Shown in pieces: positions 22,201 to 37,200 of a DNA stretch of 64,000 nucleotides. Numbering within the stretch: position 1 is the stretch's first letter; each line of letters starts with the position of its first letter. The stretch lies in the NCBI GenBank assembly GCA_032622095.1, contig CP136064.1, forward strand, positions 257,343,863 to 257,407,862, written 5' to 3'. The notes below the pieces were generated by a model, which was not told the origin of the DNA, searched no databases, and worked only from the letters and a program-made list of their open reading frames with translations. Origin of the DNA: Siphonodentalium dalli. Lineage: Eukaryota; Mollusca; Scaphopoda; Gadilida; Siphonodentaliidae. The translations under genes were made by a program, and so were the position numbers.

Positions 22201-25200
22201 ACTAATACTAACTTGGATCAACTTGGAAGGTGTGAACTTGCGACGGATGCTCTCGAATGTGTGATGAGCGAGGTAGCTCGATGATTGCATTACATGCTTC
22301 TGAGGAAAATCAGCTATGTCCCTCAGTTTGTTCTTTATTTGGAGCTTAGCACCATATTTGGTGACACCATACACAGTCGTCATAACTGTTTGCTTGATGA
22401 CCTGAAAACATACAAGTAGAAGTCTAGAATTCCCTTGTCCAGGGATATTGATTATTAACCCTCTTAGAGCTCTTTCCATCAATGTATCACATCATTATAA
22501 TCAATAAATTTGAAAAATAATCAAGGAAATATGGGTTGATACAAAAATCGGACTTGGCACTGAAAGGGTTAATTATGCAAGATGAATTTTCATCCCCCAC
22601 CCCACCCCAACAATCCCCCTTGTACCTAAAAATATCCAATATTCTCCCCTATATCACCAGTATTCTGAGTATCCAATATCTTGGCTGACCAGGGCTATAA
22701 TCATAAAAGTTATTGTAACATCTGACACTATTGGATATACTGGTTTCAGGAAACTAGTTTCTGAGTATTCTTACGAATTTCGACAGTTTGCGATTGCCTT
22801 AAACTAAGTAGCTAATCAGTACAGAAGTATAGGACAAGTGACATTTTATCTCTATATGAGCAGGAAAAAACGTTTAAAGAAAATTCCAACTTACCTTCCT
22901 AGAAATGAAACCTTCAAGCTTCTGAGCGATTTCTACTCCATTTTCCGCATCCCTTGCTCTGGTCTGTTCCACCTGGTGAATCAGACGGAAATATGTAAAA
23001 ATATGGAAATATGTAGAAAATGTAAGCAAAATCTTGGCTTTATTTGAAGTCTTTGATAAGGGTGGATGAAGTCTTAGATAAGGGTGGATGAAGTCTTTGA
23101 TAAGGGTGGATGAAGTCTTTGGTAAGGGTGGATGAAGTCTTTGATAAGGGTGGATAAAGTCTTTGATAAGGGTGGATGAAGTCTTTGATAAGGGTGGATG
23201 AGGTCTTTGATAAGGGTGGATGAAGTCTTTGATAGGGTGGATGAAGTCTTTGATAAGGGTGGATGAAGTCTTTGATAAGGGTGGAGGGTGGATGAAGTCT
23301 TTGATATGGGTGGATGAAGTCTTTGATAAGGGTGGATGAAGTCTTAGTCTTTGATAAGGGTGGATGAAGTCTTTGATAGGGTGGATGAAGTCTTTGATAA
23401 GGGTGGATGAAGTCTTTGATAAGGGTGGAGGGTGGATGAAGTCTTTGATATGGGTGGATGCAGTCTTTGATAAGGGTGGATGAAGTCTTTGATAAGGGTG
23501 GATGAAGTCTTTGAGTCTTTGATAATGGTGGATGAAGTCTTTGATAAGGGTGGATGAAGTCTTTGATAAGGGTGGATGAAGTATTTGATAAGGGTGGATG
23601 AAGTCTTTGACAAGCCTTGAAATAGTGTGTCTGTTATTTGCAGAATGAGGTTCCCAGAGGGAACCTTATTCTGCTGAGGTGTAAGCAGAATGAGGTCCCC
23701 AGAGGGTGAATTTGGTGATGCTAGCCCAGCTATGCGGGGTAGCATCACTAAATTCACCCTCTGGGGACCTCATTCTGCAAATGACAGACACACTATTTCA
23801 AGGCTTGGTCTTTGATGCACTTAACCCTTGTAAGCCAGTGCATTCTCTTATATATGCGAGGCTCCCTATGGGCGACTATCATATATAAGTGAATGCATGA
23901 CACAGGATCTTTAATGTTAATACGTTTACTGTGACGTAGATTGAGACAATTCAAATGAGATATCTGCAAGATAGGAAGAACTTTTCATATCAGTGCCGCC
24001 TTAACTACACACATACCAGTTCCAACACATCACTGTACACATCCTTTGGGTGTGAGAATGGATAGAGATTGACAGACTCAGCTCCTTCCTGGTCCCGCCC
24101 TAATGCAGCGTAATGCTGCAATCCATTACACGAACCATCCTGAAAAATGACCAATAAATGTGACCCGCCATATCAAATCCAGTTGTAAGTCGGGATTTTT
24201 TTTACCCTGTGCCAATGCATTCTCTTATATATGCGAGTCGACCATAGGTCGCCTCGCATATATAAGAGAATGCATTGGCCTAACAATATTTTATCATGTT
24301 TTTTAAATAAATGTTTCTTAAAATTTTTAGGACATAAAATAAAAAAACATCCATTACCCTGCAGGGAGCCCCACACATATATAGAAGCATATAGAGGAGT
24401 GTCGTCTGCTCATGTTTGTCTGGGGCTCTGTATGGGTGAAATTATAAAATTGTTAAAGAATACAAGAACAAATTATTAATATTGTAAAAAATTGTTAGGC
24501 CAATGCATTCTCTAATATATGCGAGGCTACCTATGGTCGACTCGCATATATAAGAGAATGCATTGGCACAGGGTAAAAATAATCCCGACTTATGACTGGA
24601 TTTGATATGGCGGGTCACAAATATGCTTTATGGCATCACCCTACCAAGACTTAAAAGGGGCTCCTGGTGGTTGGAGGGCCCCCTGGTGGTTGAAATTGTT
24701 TGAATCATGATAGTCCCAGTCTGATGTTACATAAACCAGCTAAGATAGGATGCCAATGGTCACGGTCTGGAACGTAAACACAGCATCTGTCTATCCCAAT
24801 ATCTTAGCTTGTTTACGTACCAGCAGACTGGGACTAGAATCATGATAGATCATGTCATGAACGTCTACTCTGTATTATGCCCGTAGAGATCACACTCACC
24901 TGTTAAAAACCTGGGAACTTTTGATGATCTGACAGGGAAGTTCATAACATTGAAAAAACAGTGCAGGTAATATTTTTCTCAGTTAATACCTGTTCCTTAA
25001 TAACGTAGTTTACAGTTTGAGAAAGTCCCAGCTCGAGATTACATGATCTAGGTGAATTTGTTCAGCCTATTTTGCTTTGCATCGCCTCATGGAATTTCTC
25101 CAGGGTATTAACCCTTTGAACCCTGGCTCCCCACAACGAGCGACACCCTGACCCTGGGCTCCCAGTGGTATTTTTTATATTGTGGCCTGTTGTGGCCAGT

Positions 25201-28200
25201 GTTTAGATGTATGGTGTTGTTTATGTTCAAGTGGTGTCACATTTCTGAAACATTAGATGTATGTTCCCCATGGACCACTGATTATTTTACGATCTGGTTA
25301 CATTGCCACGTGGTCACTCCCTGGTAACGGTTGCTAGGCATCTACCCGATATTGAAAGTAAAATACAATTATAGCTTTTACGGTCGTAATTCAGCCCAAG
25401 GAAATGGCGTTTTTGATGCAGTCAACACCCTATTATGAAATTTGAGATATATCTGGCCAGAAGTCTGATCCAAACTGGTATTTAAGGGTAGCAACGGTTG
25501 CTAAGCAAATACCCCAAATGACACCATTGCCCTGTGAATCCAATTGTATTATTCCCCAATTTAGACTTTCTTGTCATGCACATGCTGATGAATATGTTCA
25601 AATGGTGCTACTGGTCTGAAATTTTACAGGTATGTTCCCATGGGCCACTGTGTATTTTTTTTAGACGGTATAATTTGCCACACGATCACTCCCTGGTAAC
25701 AGTTTCTAAGCAACTACCCGGAACTGAAAGTATAATGCAATTATAGCTTATAGCGTTGTATAATTCCGCGCTAAGAAACAGCATTTTCTATGCAGTCAAT
25801 ACCCTACTGTGAAACTGGAGATACATCAGGTCAGGAGATTGAACCTACATGTAGTTTGTAATTAACGGTATCAATGGTTGCTAAGCATATAGCCCAAGTG
25901 ATCGAATGACACCACTTCCCTGTGCATTCAATGGCATTACGTCCCGTTTTAGATATTGCCTATAGGGCACGGTGATGGTCATGTTCAAATGGTGCCACGA
26001 GTCTTAAACTTTACATAATTGCTCAATAGTGCACGATTTGACCACGTGTTTGTAATGTGCACGCGCAAGTAGATCGGACTAGATGGTATTGTGACCATGC
26101 AACCCATTTCCACAGTACTACTCTGGTGCAATGTCAAAACATGCAGCTGTATAACGCAAATTTATGTACTATGGAGATCCTTGATGTGATTGTATCATTT
26201 CACAAAAATCCATACATTTATCATTTTATCCTATGCGCATGCGCGAAACAAATCGATTCAAATAAGAAACTGCGTGCGCCTTCCTCACATATGACAGAAC
26301 ACTGATTATGTATGCAATACTAATTTAAACCAAAAAGAGTGATCGAAATGGTGTCTTTCTACAATCCTGCGAACCGCGCAACAATGTAGAGCTTTACCCG
26401 AATCGCTTCAAATAATGTACGTTTGTTGAATTCTGCGCTGTGCGCATGTTTTTCTACCCCAACTAGTCGGCAACAAACTCATACACATGCACCCATGGCA
26501 CTGCTAAAGTTCCTTGTGGTCATTTACATAAATATAAGTGGATATACCAATGGTTATAACATGTATACACATGCTACATAGGTTTATGATGTCACTGAAT
26601 GCTGCCGCAACTTTTGCGGCCAGTCGGGTGTATGAACGTTTTTTGCGGCCAGTCGGGTTCAAAGGGTTAAACTCAAAGTTTACTGTGATATAACTCACAA
26701 AAGTCAAAAAAATCATGCAATCTCAAGATGGGACAACCCCCTAATGTGAAGTAGATTATTAAGAAACAAGCGTTAACAAAGAAATATAATCCCTGCATTG
26801 TTTGTTTTAATAAATTTTGGGTCTGAGCAAACTCTGCCTGTGGGATATCCACTAAAATATGTTGAAACCTACCTGGTGAGTGGGAAAGTGGCTGACATAT
26901 TTGCTCGGATCTGGTGACCTGGAAGCATTTGTGATTTCCATACAACAGGCTAACGTCTGCCAAGGTTCATCTGACGTCTGCCACCATAGATTTCCCTGGA
27001 ACAAATCAACATCCAACCTTACAAAGATGAATATTTTCAAAATAACTGAAGTAATGTGTAATTGTCTGAGTATAGTAAACTAGAACGGAAAACTGAAACA
27101 AACCGATTGAGCACTCCTCTGAATGTACTCATATCAGTGAACATCCATTTGCAATTTATTACATGCCTATTGTAAGATTCGTGGCATTCTGAATCAACTG
27201 GATCAGGTGTAAATGGCAGGAAATGTGGTGCATTTATTTACTGTATTTGTTTCAAGTTATAGTCACAACGTCGAATAGACCCAACATTTCAATTTTTTTT
27301 GTTTTCGTAGACACTTTGACATATCGATCATACACATTGTATATATAGTGAATACTTTCAGCTAAATGTGTATAACCCGCCAAATTTGTTGGCATCTGGT
27401 GATATATGTTCATTCCATGATAGCGTGATAGAGCATAGTACAGACCTATCTTCCCAAATATAATGGTGCATGCTAGTTGGCTTGCATGTGTGTACATGTA
27501 TAACCAAACAAGACAGAGCATAATATGATATGATGATATTAGTAGGCCCTATGTGTCGTACAGGTATTTTGGGTCATGGTACCCATTGAATTTCCCAAAT
27601 AAATGGATGAGTTCAATTTGAATATCAGTAGGCCCCCCCGTGTACAAAGCACATGTATTGTGTGGGAAAGTTTGCCATACATTGGCACGCATTTTATAGG
27701 TAGAAAAGCCCAATTTTACAGGCCATTTGAGTTTGAATTTTCAGGTTCATGTATGAAAATCCAACGTAGGTCGAATGTGAGATGTGCCATTATAATCCTG
27801 CAGGATATAAACTTAGAAGATTGTTATGTCTTAGACACATGTTTGGAATGGTGGTTTTGCCAAGAAACCACTCGATGTAACCAACCTGTGTGGAACCAGT
27901 GGTTGAGATATCTGCCCCCGGATGGACGATTGGACACATGGACGGATGCCTCGATGGACAGGTGGATGGACAGACTATCGGGTCAGATGCATGTAATCCA
28001 GAATACCCACCTTCGGCAATGGGGTTATAAAAGTCAAATATTGGTGTATCAGTTTAATTTTGGTATAGACAACTTTAATGAGAATTAATATAATGAGCTA
28101 TAAGATATTATACATTACATAGATAGAATGACACAAGTGATTAAAGTGGTTAATGTTATTATACAAGTTTGTTGTGATGCGATGGTAAAACAAGAACAGA

Positions 28201-31200
28201 AGGTTATGAGTTTTACTCGTGGCACAACAAACTCGTGCAATAAAGTTAACATGCTCACACAATAGTGTTGTTCTATGTTTATTGCACACTCTGAATATTG
28301 TAGCTTGTAGCAACTGAAATGTAGGTTGATATGTTTTATTTAATTGAACACACGTGTGAAATAATGTAGACTATACCTAATAATATGTGACCCGCCATAT
28401 CAAATCCAGTCGGAAGTCGTCATTTTTTTACCCTGTGCCAATGCATTCTCTTATATATGCAAGTCGACCATAGGTCGCCTCGCATATATAAGAGAATGCA
28501 TTGGCCTAACAATTTTTTACAATTTTAATAATTTGTTCTTGTATTCTTTAACAATTTTATAATTTCACCCATACAGAGCCCCAGACAAACATGAGCAGAC
28601 GACACTCTTCTATGTGCTTATATATGTGTGTGGTGCTCCCTGAAGGGTAATGGATGTTTTTTTATTTTATGTCCTAAAATTGTAAGAAACATTTATTTAA
28701 ATAACATGATAATTGTTAAGCCAATGCATTCTCTTATATATGCGAGGCGACCTATGGTCGACTCGCATATATAAGAGAATGCATTGGCACAGGGTAAAAA
28801 AATCCCGACTTCCGACTGGATTTGATATGGCGGGTCACATATAGTGAAGATATATTATGTTACAGTAGAAGTCATCAATAAAATTTTAAATAACAACATA
28901 ATCAGTTTGTATTGTCTAAGTACAAGACAAATGTTTTATTGAACATTTTGAAATCTTCTGTATTTTGTAAAAACTAGAGGTGTGACTGTCCCCCGTGTTT
29001 TTAAAATACTAAGATGTTTCACACGTCAGTAAACTTTTAGTTAAAATAATAAAATAACAGTTCCCATTCCAGGTGCACAACCCTAACCTTAATCTTAAAC
29101 CTATTGACTGAAAAATGTAGGAATAAAAGCTCGGACAAAATTATGCATGTTGCAAAAAACATTCTAAGTCAAAAATATAATTTTTAGAAGTAAAATTACT
29201 TTTTCCTTAAGGGAAGCCCGAAACTGAACTATATGGATTATTATCCTCGGCCTTGTGTTATCAGGAGGGTTAAAATTTATTGTCTGTCTATTGCCTACTC
29301 AGGTCAATCAGTGCTCGGGATTAGCTACGCATGGATGCGTCTCGTGTAACTCTCGCGTGATTCTCGCGTTGTAACAATCCAGCTAGTCAGTTTTTAATTT
29401 TCCGACCGAATCATAGGATTTGCGAGTCGCGGGGTTGGGAATGGCACCGCCATGGGAGGGATCTCTGATAGTTCAGTTTCGGGCTTCCCTTAAGGAAAAA
29501 GTAATTTTACTTCTAAAAATTATATTTTTCCGCCAAGGAGAAGCCCTCAACTGAACTATATGGATTAGAATGTAAGCCCAGGAGGAGGCAACGAGCAATA
29601 AATTTAATATCCCAGTTTGACGGGAATGTACTCTTCCGAAAACATATTTCATGTAAATGTGATTTAGTCATGAATCAGCCTTGATATGTTATGTGAAAGA
29701 GCTCATAAATTCAGATTCCAGTATTGCTCAAGCTTGTACCTGCACCCCCCCCCTGGTTTTAGGAAGAAACGTCCCAGGCAGTCAGTGCCACACCATACGC
29801 GCCAGCTAGAAACCGAGCAAGTAGAGACTTCTTCTTCTGCTGCTGACTTCACTGCGTCTTCTTCTCGTTTTCATGTGATGAGAGTGATTTCTGTAGATAT
29901 CTTCCAAAATAGAAAGTATTGACAGTATGCAACATCGAGTCGTCCCCACACAGAACAGCCTCCAAAAGCTCGGGTGCGATTGTCCTGGAGGATTGGTTGC
30001 CCGAATCTCCGAGAACGGCACCCCGCCTGCCACGGACTGCTGGTGCAGGACCATGGGGCTCGAACTGGTTCATCCCGAGGTAAAGACTGGTACAGTTGTG
30101 CAAGTTTGTGTAAGTCAGTTGACACATATCCTGTGATGAAGTTTTGTACAAGAGATCGACCCATGTCGTTTCCATACGCAAAGCGAGTTCCTTAGGAACG
30201 ACAGAATCCCGTGATTATTGCCCATCGACGTCAAAGCCATCAGACGCCATGAGAAGTATAGGAAGCATGTCAGTATCGACCACAGCAACAGAACACCCTG
30301 CATCAGGTTGAGATAAGGTACTATAGGGAAGCCCACTCGGGGAATGGCTCGAAGAGGTATAAATGCTCTCGCAGTTGAAGTTAAGGTGCTTTGGCCCACC
30401 CCAATGCCAGAAGGTCAGCAAAAAGATAAAATTAGAAGGATCCATTTGACCAGAGAAACCCCCCCCCACCGAATCTCCCGAATGCAGGTGGTCCAGACAA
30501 GCTGGAATAAACGTCGATGACATACCACTAGGATCCCATGACGGCAGAGGAGCAGGCCTGGACGTATCACGTGGGATGACGTTTCCAGGGGGACAAGACC
30601 GACTCTCGTAATGGGGTGGGCCACAGCGCCGTGGGGAAGCGTAAGAAGGCCTTTTGGCTGGAGCGCATTGAGCGGCACCGGATATCGAGACTTCCCCACC
30701 CAGAACAGCCTCCAAAGGCGAGTGTGCGGGTGTTCTGGAGGATTGGTTGCCTGAATCTCCGAGAACTGCACGCTGCCACCCAAAGTCTGCTGATGCAGGA
30801 CCAGGGGGGGCCGAACTGGTCCTGCCCGAGGTAAGACTGGTACGTTTGCTCAAATTGTTTAACCATGGACCAACGGGCCCTCATCCAACAATGACAATAC
30901 CGCATATTGCCGCGTTTATTTCTTGAGCAACCCGCACGATGTGTGGCCATCAAAGTCGAATCTCGTCGACTATAAGCAAGACAAGACATTCTGTTAGTTA
31001 TTAGCAAGCGTAATACACAAAACATTTTGTTAGTTAGTGCAAAATAATGTTAATAAGGTAAATTCCGTTCATTATGTAGCCACGTGGTCTTACCTGCTAG
31101 AAATTAAACTGCAGGTAAGATACTGTCACTTCTCAGCGAAGAGGACGATGAGAACCGATTTCTCCTGTGCAAGAACAGTTTTCGCGGTGCCCTTGCTTAC

Positions 31201-34200
31201 GGTGAGGAGAATGTTTTATACGAGTACGGAAAGTCCTCCGAAGGTAGAGCAGGCCTGGACATATCCCGAGAGAGAATGATTCCAGGGGGACAAGACCCAC
31301 TCTCGTAATGGAGTGGGCCATGGACCGTGGGGAAGAGTCAGAAGTCTCAGTCCTTCCCAGATGACAGGAGCAATTGTACTCGCACCCATATGCACTTGTA
31401 AGTCTCTAATTCACGAGCATTAAACTTTGCCCTCTCCCTCTTGACAAAATGTGCATGGTTACAGTAACCGTTTATTCAATATTAAACTATTGGAGGTATA
31501 TTTAAAACCCGGTCCCATCGCAGTTAAAGTATGGGAATGTGAAAGTGCAACTAAACATGCATGTATCGAGGTCTATCCCACAAAGACATTTAATTTGAGA
31601 GAAACACAACGAACGATTATATTACGGATGCAATTACATCCGTCTTCTGAATTGTGAGAGAAAATAAGAGCATGAGCTGCATTTTCATCTGTCAGCGGCA
31701 CATGACGAGTCTTCCCCACCCTAAGGCTCAGGTGCTGAGGCGTGCACCCATGAAGATTGGTTTTCCGAATCAACAATAGTAGCACCCCGCCAGTCACTGG
31801 TACTGGGCAGTGGTCATACACGATATAGAGGCTTCTTGCGGAACGGCGCTGTATATGTGTGATGATACAAAAGCTGTCATTTGTGTTAGACATTTAGGTA
31901 TTCTATTCACCAGATAATCATATGGATATTTAGTAATAGAAGGAGAAGAGATATGTTTTGGACTCTTCTGAAATTGGCACTGGCAGGTCTGCGGAATGCA
32001 AAATATGCGCAAGCAGTAACATACTAGTATGTGTCGGCTGTCTGGTTGTCCTTAGGTACCCATAAGGTACACAAACAGTTATAAGCAGTATTGCGAGAGC
32101 CTCACACAACCTTGGCGCAACCTAGATTTCGCAACCGTCATGTGAACCGAACCGTCGTGTGCCTCCAATACGCAGGCCTGCCGTGGTCGTGCGCAATATA
32201 AATCTAAATGCTGTTCATGTAAACGCACTTAATTTGTGTGACAATACAAATGCTGTCCTTTTTGTTATTTGCCCGATAATCAATTGGATATGAGGCAATA
32301 GAAAGTAAAGAGCCATGTTTTGGTCTCTGTTGAAAATTATAGTGGCAGCGGCCCTGCGCAATATAAATCCATGTTATGTAACTGTGCTTTATACGTGAGT
32401 GAAGGCTATTTCACATTTTATCTTTTCGATATGTGGAAATAGAAGATTGAGCGCCAAGTGATAGGCTCAGTGGGAAATGCTATTGGCAATGCATCTGGAG
32501 CACGTGACAATATATATGCATAGTAGTTCGCCTTTACTATTCACGGATTGAAAGCGCAGAAGTATGTCGGTATCGGTGAAAAAATTGTCGCCATATTGAC
32601 ATAGTCAGTTCTTATGTCATTGAGCATTTAAGGCACTGATACCATTGGTATGGAACTATTACGGCTGGCCATACATGTGTCATGCTCACCATTTGACCGG
32701 TTTTGTGGCGATGAGGCACTGATACCATATTGGTCCTGATTAATGGACCAATGAATGTTGAATGTATCGATAAACACTAATGTCTGAGGATAACAGTTCA
32801 TGCCAGGTCACATCGGATAAGGCGACTTGCCACAAGTAGGCCAGTAGGCTCGCAATAAGGATCTCATCCAAAATGTCACCAAAGAGTTCTGACCACGGAC
32901 GGAATTAACATTGTATAGGTAAGCAAACTATAGCTGAAGGTTCAGGCTACTGCGCTTGCATGGCTGTGCAGTCTTGGAACAGGGGAACCCATTCAGCAAA
33001 ATACAGTAAGTAATTGCAAAGAAACAGACACAATTGTCGCCGAGAGAAAGTCAGATTATGATTTGATGGAGATCGCCATTCGATAATGTAAACTAGAAAC
33101 GAAAATCCTTGTTGTCAAGTCGTAGCAACCGGACACTGTCAACTCATACTATACATGTACGTAAAGAAAGAGACTATTATAGTATTACAGCATTATTTGA
33201 CACAGGTCATATAATACTAGATGTATAACGAACAGAATCGCCTTGTTTCTAACGATTATTCCATTGATACAATGATGGAAAGTGAATGGAATCGCAAGAA
33301 CAGAGTCAGGATTGTCAAATAAATATTGTGAAGTCACTAACATCCGCGCCAACGTTCCAAGTATCCAAATACAAGCCCTCACGTTAAGACATTCGGGCTA
33401 GCTAAGATTTGCAAATATTAATCGCTTAAGCACAATTAATGATAAGGACATAATACAAAATACAATTAGTTGAGGCAAAGGAAATTACATCAGGTAACAA
33501 GTTCTATCTTTGTTATTTATTCATGTAAATTAGTGCCAAAGGAGATATTTCTGTCCTGGACAACATTCTGCGCACTAACATAGCTGTTGCATATATGATA
33601 TGGCAGTATACATAACCTGAACGGGGCGAAGATACAACATCAGGAAATAGAATGTGTAGCGCGAAATTAGGCTACTCCGCATACCGCACCACGTGGATTC
33701 CGAAATTCGACGAGTCATGCCACCGTATATGTTGCACAATAATGCAATATAGGTTGGCCATAAGTAAACGATGTGCATCTGAGTCAAAATGGCCATCAAT
33801 GGCGAATATGCCAACGTGATTCCAACAGAGTTTTTGTCAAATTCAATCACAAATTCGTAGACGAAATGTGTCGATAGAAAACACGGAATTCGCGCATACA
33901 ATGAAACGAAGAGTTTCTGCGAGTTCGTAAATTTTTTATTAAAAGACTGGGTAAGCAACGGATAAATTGCAAGTTGTAATCAACAATAAATATTGAGTTG
34001 ATAACGCGCAATACAGAATAATACTTCCTTAAAATTAACCACGTCCGATAGCTGGAGGAGGAATTAAAAACTGACTAGCTGGATTGTTACAACGCGAGAA
34101 TCACGCGAGAGTTACACGAGACGCATCAATGCGTAGCTAATCCCGAGCACTGATTGACCTGAGTGGGCAGTAGACGGACAATAAATTTTAACCCTCCTGA

Positions 34201-37200
34201 TAACACAAGGCCGAGGATAATAATGCATATAGTTCAGTTGAGGGCTTCTCCTTGGCGGAAAAAAGGGGGATAACTCCACCAAATAATGTCGGACAGATGT
34301 CATAATTGCAGGTGCACAGGTTCCCATAGTACTAAATATCTGTGCCAAGTTAAAAAAAAATTGACCTAAATAAAAGCTTGGACAAAATTATACATGTTGC
34401 GAAAATTTTCTAAGTCGAAAAAGGGGGGGATAACTCCACCATGGTGGTTGATGTCTGTGCCAAGTTTCACGGAAATTGATCAAAAAACGACTGAGAAAAA
34501 CTCCGGATAAATTTGTGTCCACGGACGGACGGAACGACGGACGGACGAGCTGATTCCAGAATACACCAACAGGTGTAAAATAAAAGTATCTACTTACATC
34601 CAAAGGTCGATCAGCTGAATCAAGGATGTTCTCCATATGATCATTAGCAAACTGTAGTCTCTCATCATTGGATGACCTGAATCAGAGATAGGTTACAATT
34701 GATAAACTAACAGGCCTGAATATATGGTGCCGGACATTTGCAGAATGAGGGCCCCAGAGGTTACTTTAGTGACTAGCAATCACCAACTTCATCCTCTGGG
34801 AACCTCATTCTGCTTAGGCCTCATCTCTGGAAAGTATCTTTATTATCAAATTAACAATTTTCTTAGTTTTTTTTAGAAACTTCTGTCGAAAGTTTCTTTT
34901 TCATTTTTAGTTTACTTTCTCTGTATCCCCAAATTGGCAGAAGGCACAATGCGTAATCAAGATGCTCAAAAGGTTGCACATCACAACCTTCACCATCTGG
35001 GAACTTAAATCTAAGTCTAGGTCTGCCACACCAAATGAGGCCCCCAGAGGATGATTTTGGTGATGTTAGCCCGCTGTGCAATGTAGCAACACTAAATTCA
35101 CCCTCTGGGGTCCTCATTCTGCAAATGTCCACACCATATTTCCTGGCTGGGTACAATCGATAAACTTTCACAACAATTTGCTTTCACCATAATAATGTAG
35201 TTAATAATTGGATTTAAGTTCCCAGATGGTGATGTGCACCCATTGGTCACTTTGATTATGCACTGTGTCATCTGCCAATTTGGGGAAATAGAAAAACTAA
35301 AATAAAAAAAAAAGAAGAAACTTTCTAAAGAGGTTTCTAAAGCAATTTAATTTGATAATAAAGATACTTTCCAGAGAAGATGAGGCCTAAGCAGAATGAG
35401 GTCCCCAGAGGATGTATATGGTGACGCTACCCTGCACAGCGAGCTGGCATCACAAAATTCACCCTCTAGGGACCTCATTCTGTGAATGTCCAGCACCATA
35501 TTTTTAGGCAGAACACAATGTCAATTTCAAATTGAGTATTCATGGTGGATAGAAAGGGAGGCGACTCATACCTTTTCTTGAACCCTGTCAGATTTATAAG
35601 ATGGATTTTTAACCAATTGAGTCCACTCTTTCCCAGAGGTTTCCCTTTGGCAAACACCAACATCGATCGAACAACATCAGCTCCTGTAAAAATAAAAACT
35701 ATTTATAGTAGATACTTGAAAAGGAGCAACTGAGCTCCTGCGAAAAACAAAAACAAACGGCCAATGAGATCCATTATATACGTGACAAGACAGTCAATGA
35801 CTGTGGGATCGCTCACCAGACTGCAAAGACTGATAAGACTGGGACTCTGGAGACCAAAACAGTCAGCACTTTTCATAATCACTTTAAAAGAAGTAGATTT
35901 AAACAGGATATGTGGCTAGAGAGACTTCAAGTATGTAGCTTGGTGAAAATCCACCTTGAAATTGCCAACTGTACACTACTGATCACCCCCCTCCTCCAGC
36001 TCAACAAGTCCCCTCCCGACCGGGCTCCAGACTCCCAAGTCTTAGGTTGGAATTTCACAACCGACACCTCAAACTTTCTCAATTGTTGGAAATTTCCAAT
36101 CTCACAAGCACCTTTTTCTAAAACCATTTAAACATGTTTGAAGCCCAATTATCCATGGACCCAAAACACAATACATGTATGTCAGACCAATCAGTCAGGT
36201 GGTTCCAAGGTAGATGTTTTAATGAATTTGGTATTTCAATGATTTTATTGGACACAAAGTGTTAACTCCCCATAGCCTGCCATTTCTTGACAGGTTGACC
36301 TCATTTTAACAAATCTGAATCTCAGTCACTAAAGGATCCTCCTGATTCCTCCATACTATATGTATTAAAGCTAAATAGTCCAAACTCTCTTGAGATGACA
36401 TTTTAAGAATTACTATAGAGACATATAGTTATGTCCCTGGTCCCACGGTGGGACCAGGGACATAACTAATATGTCTCTATAGTAATTCTCCCACCCTATT
36501 TAACCTGGTGACCCCATCTGAATAAATTTGAATCCCAGACACCAAAGAACCCTTCATACATATCATAAATATCAGTAAAATAGACCTGATGGTCCTTGTG
36601 AAGGAAGCATATTAAGAGGGAAACTGTCCTTCGCTTGGCCCCTATTTGACCAGGTGACCCCATTAAACAAAATCTGCATTGCAGTCAAGGAAGAACATTC
36701 CATTCTATATAAGCCAACTACATGTAGTTCTTGCAAACATATTTTAAGAATTACTATGTAGTGAAATAGTTAAGTCTCTTGCTCTGCCCTTATTTGACTT
36801 TGTGATCCCATTTTCACAAATCTGATAAGGATAAGAATTAACTTCCCCAGTTGAAGTTGGTGATATTCACCCATTGGGCACCTCATTTATGAATTTTATC
36901 TTCTGCAAATTAGGGGATATAGAAACTTCCTAGAAGGGAAATTTAACTAACAACAATGTAAATTTGATACTATAGATACTTCCCAGAAGATGAGGCCTAA
37001 GCAGAATGAGGTCTCCAGAGGGTGAATTTGGTGATGCTAGCCTGCTGTGCGGGATAGCATCACAAAAAGCGTGTCTGTTTCTACATTGTGCATGCCTGGC
37101 CTCAAGCAACACAATGTATTATACAATCAAGCCTTGAAATAGTGTGATAGTGTGTCTGTCATTTGCAGAATGAGGTCCCCAGAGGGTGAATTTAGTGACG

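Noticed and set aside
27603-28088. 161-codon plus-strand open frame
   Set aside because: It runs through a GGAC-tailed repeat remnant with the family's terminal hairpin, has no recognisable domain and no supporting splice context.
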